Shown here: piece by piece, positions 7,174 through 13,347 of the stretch
Position numbering within the stretch: the stretch's first letter is position 1
How the letters are laid out: every line of letters begins with the position of its first letter
Source: Kiritimatiellia bacterium
GTDB taxonomy: Bacteria; Verrucomicrobiota; Kiritimatiellia; RFP12; UBA1067
NCBI GenBank assembly: GCA_017648225.1
Contig: JAGCJE010000236.1
Span: 1 to 13,347 of the forward strand
Length of the DNA: 13,347 bases
Direction of reading: 5' to 3'
Position numbers and translations under genes: made by a program
The notes under the pieces: model-generated
What the model was told of the DNA's origin: nothing
Seen by the model: the letters and a program-made list of their open reading frames with translations, nothing else
Database searches by the model: none

Positions 7174-9282
7174 ATGAAAAATCTCCTCCTTGCTTCGGCG
7201 CTTATCTTAGGATCATCGCTTGGCTTCGCCGGGCGTGTCGATATTCATCCCCAGGCTTTCGACCCCGGCGGATGGAAGGTTGACGTGCAGTTTATGGACG
7301 TCATGGGCTCTGCGTACCTGCTCGCCCACGGTAACGGCATCCGCTGCCTTGATGCGAAGGCTGTTGCAAACATCCCGGAATCTGGAGAGTGGCGCGTTTA
7401 CGTCCGCTCCCGCAGCTGGGTGGAGGGGGCGGGCGCATTCAAGGTGAAGGTCGGAGGCAAGATTCTCGACGGGACTTTCGGCGTCACACAAAGCGAATGG
7501 GCTTGGGAAGACGGCGGAGTTGTCGCACTGGAGAAGGGGACGATCGGGATTTCGCTCGTTGATTGCGACGGTTTTGCGGGGCGTTGCGCGGGCGTCGTGT
7601 TTGTGAAGGACGGCGATGCCCCGGAAGGTCCGCTTTCTATAGAGTCGGCGAATGTCGACGAGACGATCGAAACCGATTTCGCGATCGTCGGTGGCGGTGT
7701 TCCCGGCGTTACCGCGGCTCTCGCGGCCGCCCGTCGCGGCGTCAAGACCGCCATCATTCAGGATCGTCCCGTGCTCGGCGGAAACGCCTCCGCTGAGATT
7801 CGCGTATGGAGCGCCGGCGAGGCGCGTTACGATATCGTGCGCGAGGTTAGAGGATGGTTTATGAACGGGGAGGGAGATATGAAGGTCTCCGACCTGAACC
7901 GCATGCGCATCGTTCAGGATGAAGAAAATCTCACGGCTGTTCTTTCGACACGGGTTTTCGCCGCAGAGAAGAATCCTGACGGTTCTATTGCATCGGTAAA
8001 GGCTCTTGACTGGAAGCGCAATAAAATCGTCCGAATCAAGGCGAAGCTCTTCTGCGACGCGACGGGCGATGGTTGGCTCGGGTATTACGCCGGAGCCGAT
8101 TGGCGCATGGGCCGCGAGGCCGGGGCTGAGTTCGGCGAGAAGTATGCTCCTGAGAAAGCCGACAGTCAGACTCTCGGCGCTTCGCTTATGTGGACTAGCG
8201 CCGAGGCCAATACCGATATGCCTTTCAGCGCGCCGTGGGCCGAGAAGCATGCTTGCGGCATAAAGGCTCTCCAGGGCGGTTGGGACTGGGAGTATGGCAT
8301 CCGTAATGACGTTATCGCCGAGGGCGAGCATGTGCGCGACAGGCTTCTGCTCGCGGTCTACGGTTCGTTTTCGCTCGCCAAGAAAGACCCTGGCAACGCG
8401 CGTAAGATACTTCGTTTTGTGCCGTTCGTTCTCGCTAAGCGCGAGAGTCGCCGCTTGATGGGAGATTGGATTTTTAAAGAGAGCGACGTTGCCGAGAAGC
8501 GTCCTTTCGAAGATGCGATAGCCTCCGGCTCATGGTCGATCGATCTTCATTATGACGATGCGATAAAAGGCGTTGATTTTATTACGACCTGCCGTCAGCC
8601 TCATTTCGGCCGTTATTACATTCCGTATCGTTCGATTTATTCGCGTAATATCCCGAATCTCTTCATGGTAGGCCGCTGTTTTAGTTGTACGCATGTGGGC
8701 TTAGGTTCGCCGCGCGTGATAAATACGCTCGCCCAGCTCGGCGTCGCCGCTGGTGAGGCGGTCGCGCTTTGCTTCAAGTATGATTGCAAGCCGCGCGACA
8801 TTTATACAAAGGGTCATTATCGGGAGCTTCAGGATCTTCTCGGCGGAGAATTTCCTGGTCGACCTGATCCGCGCTTAAAGGGCTGGGCGATTGTCGATGA
8901 TGAAACGCCGGACGTAGTTTTCTTTAAGGGGAATTGGGAGCGTAAGCATAATCCCAATGGTGAGCAGGTTGGTGATGAGTCGACTTTCGCCAAGAAAGGC
9001 GCGATTTCGGCGGAATATAAATTGCCCGTTGAGAGGCCCGGCCGCTACGCTCTTAAGATGAGAGTTCCCTATAGCCCGTTTGTTAAACACCCTTCGTCAA
9101 CCCAGATTGAAATTATGTCGAACGGAGCGAAAAAAATCATTAAAGTCGACCAAACCGAGAAGATGGGTGAGTGGCGCGAAATTGGAGTTTTTGAACTTGA
9201 AAAGGGCTCGACATTAACTATCAACGCTAAAGAATCTAAAGGGACGATTATAGCCGACGGTTTTGCAGTCGTTTTGCAGTAA
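7174..9282 (+). CDS. Exported FAD oxidoreductase, golvesin-like C-terminus
   Basis: This 702-residue protein has four parts. A Sec signal peptide (about 1-19, cleavage after GFA) is followed by a beta-rich N-terminal domain (about 20-150) ending before VDETIETDF. The FAD_oxidored domain (about 165-560) has VGGGVPG (172-178), RPVLGGNASAEIRVW (198-212), CDATGDGWLG (294-303) and NLFMVGRC (495-502). A C-terminal beta domain (about 571-702) has WAIVDDETPD, ERPGRYALKMRVPYSP and TIIADGFAVV, the pattern of golvesin/xanthan-lyase C-terminal domains. The start is ATG 7174, which opens the signal peptide; an in-frame upstream GTG would add residues inside the previous gene. There is no clear Shine-Dalgarno, so translation may be coupled to the preceding flavoprotein, a distant paralog (shared PYRS...N.L...GRC block). 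Substrate unknown; a carbohydrate is the best guess. Confidence 0.86.
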   Translation: MKNLLLASALILGSSLGFAGRVDIHPQAFDPGGWKVDVQFMDVMGSAYLLAHGNGIRCLDAKAVANIPESGEWRVYVRSRSWVEGAGAFKVKVGGKILDGTFGVTQSEWAWEDGGVVALEKGTIGISLVDCDGFAGRCAGVVFVKDGDAPEGPLSIESANVDETIETDFAIVGGGVPGVTAALAAARRGVKTAIIQDRPVLGGNASAEIRVWSAGEARYDIVREVRGWFMNGEGDMKVSDLNRMRIVQDEENLTAVLSTRVFAAEKNPDGSIASVKALDWKRNKIVRIKAKLFCDATGDGWLGYYAGADWRMGREAGAEFGEKYAPEKADSQTLGASLMWTSAEANTDMPFSAPWAEKHACGIKALQGGWDWEYGIRNDVIAEGEHVRDRLLLAVYGSFSLAKKDPGNARKILRFVPFVLAKRESRRLMGDWIFKESDVAEKRPFEDAIASGSWSIDLHYDDAIKGVDFITTCRQPHFGRYYIPYRSIYSRNIPNLFMVGRCFSCTHVGLGSPRVINTLAQLGVAAGEAVALCFKYDCKPRDIYTKGHYRELQDLLGGEFPGRPDPRLKGWAIVDDETPDVVFFKGNWERKHNPNGEQVGDESTFAKKGAISAEYKLPVERPGRYALKMRVPYSPFVKHPSSTQIEIMSNGAKKIIKVDQTEKMGEWREIGVFELEKGSTLTINAKESKGTIIADGFAVVLQ

Positions 9283-9304
9283 GGTTTGAACCTTACTGCA
9301 TTTT
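9275..9304 (+). terminator. Hairpin terminator overlapping a stop codon
   Basis: TGCAGTAAGGT (9275-9285) pairs perfectly with ACCTTACTGCA (9290-9300) around the loop TTGA, followed by TTTT (9301-9304). The TAA stop of the large flavoprotein gene (9280-9282) lies in the 5' arm. It probably ends the lipoprotein-flavoprotein transcript, although the T tract is short. It finishes only 17 bases before the TonB receptor start, so an attenuator role is also possible. Confidence 0.6.
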
Positions 9305-9308
9305 GTTG

Positions 9309-9318
9309 CGTTTAATAC
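9309..9318 (+). promoter_or_regulatory. CGTTTAATAC leader motif, copy 2 (possible -10)
   Basis: This is identical to 4462-4471. The inner TTTAAT (9311-9316) is one mismatch from TATAAT and ends five bases before the ATG at 9322, so a transcript from it would be leaderless or nearly so. A TTGAAC at 9286-9291 could be the -35, but the 19-base spacer is long. No Shine-Dalgarno is seen before this ATG, which fits a leaderless message. Confidence 0.3.
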
Positions 9319-9321
9319 GGT

Positions 9322-11433
9322 ATGAGAAAAGATGAATTGTGCTTATTGCTGTGCGTTGTTTTAGCATCACCGTATGTTGCTTTCGCGTCAACCAATGATA
9401 CCGTTAAATCAGATTTGGCTACAATCGTGGTCGAAGCGACGGCGCTTTCCAAATACCGCCCCGAAACGGTTAATGCAGGAACATTTACCGATATAGCGCC
9501 CGAGAAACTGCCTTGTGTCGTCGATACGCTTACGGAGGACTTTATCCGCGAGCGCAATCCTACCGATTTAAACGATCTTCTTCGTCATGTGCCAGGAATC
9601 GAGACCGGAGGAACTTCGCTTTTAGTTCGTCAGCCCGGGCTTTTTACGATTCGCGGCAAGGGCGGCTCCGAGCCGGCGATAGACGGCATATATTCAGTAG
9701 GCCGTGGAGCGGGGCTCTTTATGGATCCGTTTCTGATGGAGCGCGTTGAGATCGTAAAAGGGCCCATCGCCTCTCTCTCGGGCGGTGCGGGAGCCGCGTC
9801 AAACGCCAACGGAGCGGGAGGCTCGATCAATTTATATCTAAAAGGCGCTCATTTGAATGATGATGAAATCAGCCTTCAGGCCAACACGTCCGTCGGCAAA
9901 AATACATTCCGTCAGCGCGCGATGGCGGATGTCAATGAGGTTTTTCTTGATGACAAGGCCGCATTTCGCGTTGTCGGCTCGGCTGATTATTATGAGCCGT
10001 CGTATATAAATCAGGGGTCGCAGAAAGGTGCGCGGCCTCGCGAATCGTTTTCTCTTTCGCCGAGTTTCGTTTTTACGCCGAACGATGAAGTCTCGTTCGG
10101 GCTGAAGACTTTATTTCAATATACTGATGCGCCCAGTTATATAGGCGTTCCGGTATGGCGCGGAAAGCCGGCGGGCGGATATGGTTGGTATGAGTCGTCG
10201 TGCAGGCGGGGCGACCGTCAGCATTACGAGGGAATGCTCATAAATCCGTGGCTTGACTGGCAGGTTAACGAAAACTGGCTTTTGAAATTCGGCGGCGCGT
10301 TTCAGTTTTCGTCGATGGATCAGACGACGCGCGAGCCTTACGCCGGTAAAGGCGCTGAACTTTTGAATTACTACAATACTGGAGTGTGGTCCTCTGGGAA
10401 GAAGTATATGACTTCCCAATTTTCGGAGTCTTCGTCCCTGATGCGATCATACAGCGTTTACGGTCGTTCCGTTTATGATACCCAATTCGATTTCGGTCTC
10501 AATAACAGTTTTCTTACACAGCTTGATTCGCGTCATCAGGAGGGCTCGGCCTTTTCCGCTCCGACCTCGCGTCATGGAATCACGCTTCAGGATTCCGTGT
10601 CGTACGGGTGGGTTACGCTTTTGGGCGGCATCAGATATGACTTTGTCCATCTGCGCGACAGCGCCGGGGCGAATGGGCAGGACGGCAGCGGAGTTTCGCC
10701 GCGCGGAGGAATTTCGATCCAGCCGCTCGACTGGCTCGTTTTTTTCGGTAATGTTTCCCAGACGCGCACATCGATGCTTGGTATGGCGGGCAGAGACGGC
10801 GAACCGTTGACGAAACCGTGGTACGCCACTCAAACCGAGGGCGGCGTAAGGATTAAAACGTTCAAGAGTCTGTGGCTGTCGGCATCGGTTTACCGCATCG
10901 AACAGGAGAATACGCCCATTCAGGTCGCGAATACGACTTATTACGATCAGGAGGGCCGCAACACTTCGCGGGGGTTTGAACTCTCGGCGGCTGGCGATAT
11001 AACCGACGACTGGTCGATGTTGGCGATGTATTCGTTCAACAGTTACACCGACAGAACTAAATCTCCCGGTTCGAAGGGGCGCGATTTCGAGCGCTATCCC
11101 GCCCATACGTTCACCTTCAACACGTCCTACCGCGTTTCCTCGGGACCGTTTGAGGATGTCGTTTTCGGGTGCGGCTTCAGATTTCGCTCTATGAGCTACG
11201 CGTGCGTGCGCGGCGAGTTTCAGAATAAGAATCTGAGGTTCGATCCCTCGTGTCTTTTTGACGTGAACGTTTCGATTCCGTTCTCGAAATTCGGCGGCGG
11301 CGACAACTGGTCGCTCACGCTCGGAGTGCGGAATCTATTCGGCGAAAAATATTTCGATACCTCGCGCCACTATTACGAATGTCTCGCCGGAGAGCCGCGC
11401 ACGTTTGAAATCGGCATCCGTGCGAAATGGTAA
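9322..11433 (+). CDS. TonB-dependent receptor, siderophore type
   Basis: This is an outer-membrane gated channel that takes up large or scarce substrates using TonB energy. Residues 1-22 are a signal peptide ending YVAFA. LATIVVEAT (32-40) resembles a TonB box. The plug domain (about 45-175) shows LNDLLRHVPGIETGG (83-97), IRGKGGSEPAIDGI (110-123) and MERVEIVKGP (139-148), the counterpart of the usual ERIEVLRGP. The remaining roughly 525 residues are beta-barrel with alternating strands, a late VRNLFGEKYFD motif and a C-terminal FEIGIRAKW ending in an aromatic residue, as barrel insertion requires. The 703-residue length and motifs fit siderophore receptors (FhuA/FoxA style) better than SusC, and no SusD gene is adjacent. 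There is no clear ribosome binding site. Cargo is unknown: iron chelate, cofactor or a glycan product are all possible. Confidence 0.92.
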   Translation: MRKDELCLLLCVVLASPYVAFASTNDTVKSDLATIVVEATALSKYRPETVNAGTFTDIAPEKLPCVVDTLTEDFIRERNPTDLNDLLRHVPGIETGGTSLLVRQPGLFTIRGKGGSEPAIDGIYSVGRGAGLFMDPFLMERVEIVKGPIASLSGGAGAASNANGAGGSINLYLKGAHLNDDEISLQANTSVGKNTFRQRAMADVNEVFLDDKAAFRVVGSADYYEPSYINQGSQKGARPRESFSLSPSFVFTPNDEVSFGLKTLFQYTDAPSYIGVPVWRGKPAGGYGWYESSCRRGDRQHYEGMLINPWLDWQVNENWLLKFGGAFQFSSMDQTTREPYAGKGAELLNYYNTGVWSSGKKYMTSQFSESSSLMRSYSVYGRSVYDTQFDFGLNNSFLTQLDSRHQEGSAFSAPTSRHGITLQDSVSYGWVTLLGGIRYDFVHLRDSAGANGQDGSGVSPRGGISIQPLDWLVFFGNVSQTRTSMLGMAGRDGEPLTKPWYATQTEGGVRIKTFKSLWLSASVYRIEQENTPIQVANTTYYDQEGRNTSRGFELSAAGDITDDWSMLAMYSFNSYTDRTKSPGSKGRDFERYPAHTFTFNTSYRVSSGPFEDVVFGCGFRFRSMSYACVRGEFQNKNLRFDPSCLFDVNVSIPFSKFGGGDNWSLTLGVRNLFGEKYFDTSRHYYECLAGEPRTFEIGIRAKW

Positions 11434-11443
11434 TCATAAGCCC

Positions 11444-11473
11444 TTGACTTTTTGTAATCAGTTTTGATATCAT
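11444..11473 (+). promoter_or_regulatory. Promoter for the tRNA pair
   Basis: TTGACT (11444-11449) and TATCAT (11468-11473) are each one mismatch from consensus, with an 18-base spacer. Transcription would start near 11480, about nine bases before the first tRNA. The promoter begins ten bases after the TonB receptor stop. It could also supply recN, because no terminator is evident after the second tRNA. Confidence 0.6.
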
Positions 11474-11488
11474 ACTCGCCACTTGCAT

Positions 11489-11580
11489 GGAGAGATGGCA
11501 GAGCCTGGTTGAATGCACATGACTCGAAATCATGCATACCCGCAAGGGTATCGGGGGTTCGAATCCCTCTCTCTCCGCCA
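11489..11580 (+). tRNA. tRNA-Ser (anticodon CGA)
   Basis: The 92-base gene folds as a class II tRNA. GGAGAGA pairs with TCTCTCC in the acceptor stem. The D stem is GCA/TGC, the anticodon stem is CATGA/TCATG with loop CTCGAAA (anticodon CGA, 11525-11527), and the long variable arm is TACCC-GCAA-GGGTA. The T stem GGGGG/CCCTC holds the loop TTCGAAT. The discriminator is G and CCA is encoded. It reads UCG and closely resembles remembered E. coli serU. tRNA-Gly follows 14 bases later. Confidence 0.96.
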
Positions 11581-11594
11581 ATCAACTTTTCCCC

Positions 11595-11668
11595 GCGGGC
11601 GTAATTCAATGGCAGAATAGGAGCTTCCCAAGCTTCTTACGTGGGTTCGATTCCCATCGCCCGCTCCA
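11595..11668 (+). tRNA. tRNA-Gly (anticodon CCC)
   Basis: The 74-base gene has acceptor arms GCGGGCG/CGCCCGC and the anticodon stem GGAGC/GCTTC with loop TTCCCAA, giving anticodon CCC at 11627-11629, which reads GGG. The T arm is GTGGG-TTCGATT-CCCAT, the discriminator is T and CCA is encoded. It matches the pattern of E. coli glyU. It is 14 bases after tRNA-Ser and 29 bases before recN, so one precursor may carry all three. Confidence 0.95.
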
Positions 11669-11697
11669 CGGTTCAGTTTGTTGCTTTTTTCTGGTGA

Positions 11698-13347
11698 ATG
11701 ATTACTCGGCTTTCAATTTCAAATCTTGCCATCATTGAAAAGGCAGAAGTGAATTTCACCCCAGGTCTGAATGTTTTGACGGGTGAAACAGGTTCCGGCA
11801 AAAGCGTCATTATGGGCGCTGTAGGGCTGGTGCTCGGCGCCAGATCGGACGCCTCTGCCGTTCGTGACGGAGAAGAAAATTCCCGCATCGAGGCGGAATT
11901 CGAAGTCGGCGAGAAGCTCGCCCAGGTGAATTCCGTTCTGTCCGATGCGGGTCTTCCCGTTTGCGAGGGCGGTGAGCTTATTGTCCGCAGAGTTCTTTCT
12001 GAATCCGGCTCGGGAAAGGTCTGGGTCAACGATTCGCGTACAACTCTCGCGACGCTTAAAAATCTCGGGCGGATTCTCGTCGACATTCACGGCGCACGCG
12101 CGAACCAGAGTCTTCTCGACGAATCTTTCCAGCGCATCACTCTCGATAAGAGCGCCAAAATCGATACCGGCTGTTACGCCGAGGCTTGGCGTAAGCTCAG
12201 TGCCGCTCGCGCCGAGATCGAAGAACTTCTTTCCGCGACCGCCAGCGAGGATGAGCTGGATCTTCTGCGCTATCAGGTAGGCGAGCTTGAAAAGGCACAC
12301 CTTTCGCAAGACGACGAGGACATCGCCTCCCGGCACGCCGCCGCCGCCCATGCCGAGGAGATTGTTGAAATCGCGGGAGAACTTACCGACATTTTGGGCG
12401 GCGACAACGGAGTAGCCGAACGTCTTATCTCGCTTCAGCCGAAATTCGAACGGCTTAAAAAATATTTCAGGGAATCTGGAGACTGGGCCGCCGAAGCGGA
12501 GGATGCGACCGTTAGGGTTCAGGAACTTTCGCGTTCTATCGCGGATGCCATGTCGAAAATAGATGCCGATCCCGCGGAACTCGAAGAACTGGACTCTCGC
12601 CTTACGACTCTGAACAACCTGAAGCGAAAATATCTCAAAGGATCCGAGAACTCCGTCGAAGCGCTTATGGCGGTTCTCGCCGCGAAACGCGAAAGGCTCG
12701 ACTCGATAGAAGGTTTTGAAGAGAAACTCGCCGGGCTTAAGAAGGCCGAGAGCGCCGCTCTCGCCGCGGTAAAGGCCGCCGGAGCTGAACTTTCAGAAAA
12801 GCGCGCCGCGGCTGGCGAGAAACTTTCGCGCCTTGTAACCCGCCAGCTGCGCGATCTCGGATTTTTGAAGGCTAAGTTTTATGTCGCGTTCGAAGAGGTG
12901 GAGCCCGGCCCCGGCGGTTGCGAGAAGGTGTGTTACATGTTCGAGCCGAATCCCGGCGAGAGCGCGCGTCCCCTTGCCGATATCGCAAGTTCCGGCGAAA
13001 TCGCCCGCGTCATGCTGGCGCTTAAAAGCGTTCTCGCTCTTAATGACGGAGCCGACACGGTTATCTTCGATGAAATCGACGCGAACGTCGGCGGCGAGGT
13101 CGCTAGACGCGTCGGCGAGAAAATGCGTCTTATCGGGTCTAAGCGTCAGGTCGTCGCGATTACTCACCTGCCTCAGAGCGCGGTTTTCGCGACGAGGCAC
13201 CTTGTAGTTTCAAAGTCGGTCGTTTCGGGCCGTACCGTTACGGCGGTAAAGGAAGTGTCCGGCAAGGATCGGATAAAGGAAATCGCCCGTATGCTGGGCG
13301 GAGAGGCGTCTATGCCGGTCGTGGGCGAACACGCCAGGGAACTTCTG
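11698..13347 (+). CDS. recN: DNA repair protein RecN, 3' end cut by window
   Basis: RecN is an SMC-like cytoplasmic ATPase that acts at DNA double-strand breaks. The 550 visible codons stay open to the window edge; E. coli RecN is 553 residues, so little is missing. The N-terminus LSISNLAIIEKAEVNF and Walker A GETGSGKS (29-36) are typical. A long middle part (about 165-390) rich in Glu, Lys and Ala should form the coiled coil. The C-terminal head has the signature ASSGEIARVMLALK (from 430) and Walker B VIFDEIDANVGGE (Asp458, Glu459), then AITHLPQSA. The usual signature is SGGE and the usual Walker B tail DTGVSG, so both differ here. An in-frame TGA at 11695-11697 sits directly before ATG 11698 and fixes the start at or after it. 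No spaced Shine-Dalgarno is visible. I see no recognisable LexA box. Confidence 0.95.
   Translation, partial: MITRLSISNLAIIEKAEVNFTPGLNVLTGETGSGKSVIMGAVGLVLGARSDASAVRDGEENSRIEAEFEVGEKLAQVNSVLSDAGLPVCEGGELIVRRVLSESGSGKVWVNDSRTTLATLKNLGRILVDIHGARANQSLLDESFQRITLDKSAKIDTGCYAEAWRKLSAARAEIEELLSATASEDELDLLRYQVGELEKAHLSQDDEDIASRHAAAAHAEEIVEIAGELTDILGGDNGVAERLISLQPKFERLKKYFRESGDWAAEAEDATVRVQELSRSIADAMSKIDADPAELEELDSRLTTLNNLKRKYLKGSENSVEALMAVLAAKRERLDSIEGFEEKLAGLKKAESAALAAVKAAGAELSEKRAAAGEKLSRLVTRQLRDLGFLKAKFYVAFEEVEPGPGGCEKVCYMFEPNPGESARPLADIASSGEIARVMLALKSVLALNDGADTVIFDEIDANVGGEVARRVGEKMRLIGSKRQVVAITHLPQSAVFATRHLVVSKSVVSGRTVTAVKEVSGKDRIKEIARMLGGEASMPVVGEHARELL

Noticed and set aside
5751..8331. Long minus-strand open frames opposite the two flavoprotein genes (5751-6917 and 7213-8331)
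   Set aside because: Both lie wholly over well-supported + strand genes with FAD motifs, and their translations show only Ala/Arg/Asp-rich sequence without motifs.
11315..11609. Minus-strand frames across the tRNA-Ser gene containing RGIRTPDTLAG-like text
   Set aside because: This peptide is the well-known false translation of an antisense tRNA-Ser gene; the RNA fold explains the sequence.
1..13347. CRISPR arrays, insertion sequences, phage genes, attachment sites
   Set aside because: I saw no regularly spaced repeats, transposase or integrase motifs. The tRNA genes have no partial 3' duplicate in the window that would suggest an integrated element.

Overview
The window carries nine protein genes and two tRNA genes, all on the + strand and tightly packed; no stretch over about 120 bases lacks a gene or tRNA. 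An outer-membrane TonB-dependent receptor, an ExuT-like anion symporter, a lipoprotein of the DUF2961/GH172 family and two exported flavoproteins point to a Gram-negative glycan-using bacterium. The mix, a GdhA of the type I associate with gut anaerobes, and a RecN with an unusual Walker B end suggest a member of the PVC superphylum (for example a gut Kiritimatiellota or Lentisphaerota). This is an inference from remembered families, not a database result.

Region 1 (79-2900) is housekeeping: glutamate dehydrogenase (gdhA), adenylate kinase with a four-cysteine LID (adk) and type I methionine aminopeptidase (map). A strong terminator-like hairpin lies between adk and map and ends only four bases before the map start codon.

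Region 2 (3016-9282) looks like a catabolic locus. It has an MFS anion:cation symporter, then, behind its own extended -10 promoter, a GH172-like lipoprotein, a Tat-type FAD oxidoreductase, and a larger Sec-exported FAD oxidoreductase ending in a golvesin-like beta domain. My model is that the lipoprotein frees a furanose sugar outside the cytoplasm, the flavoproteins oxidise it there, and the symporter imports the acid. The substrate, the electron acceptor and the order of steps are unknown. This is the best candidate in the window for an undescribed system.

Region 3 (9322-11433) is a siderophore-type TonB-dependent receptor, separated from region 2 by a hairpin that overlaps the preceding stop codon. 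No SusD-like partner is present.

Region 4 (11444-13347) holds a sigma70-like promoter, tRNA-Ser(CGA), tRNA-Gly(CCC) and, 29 bases later, recN, which runs off the right edge probably only a few codons before its end. RecN repairs DNA double-strand breaks and may be transcribed with the tRNAs.
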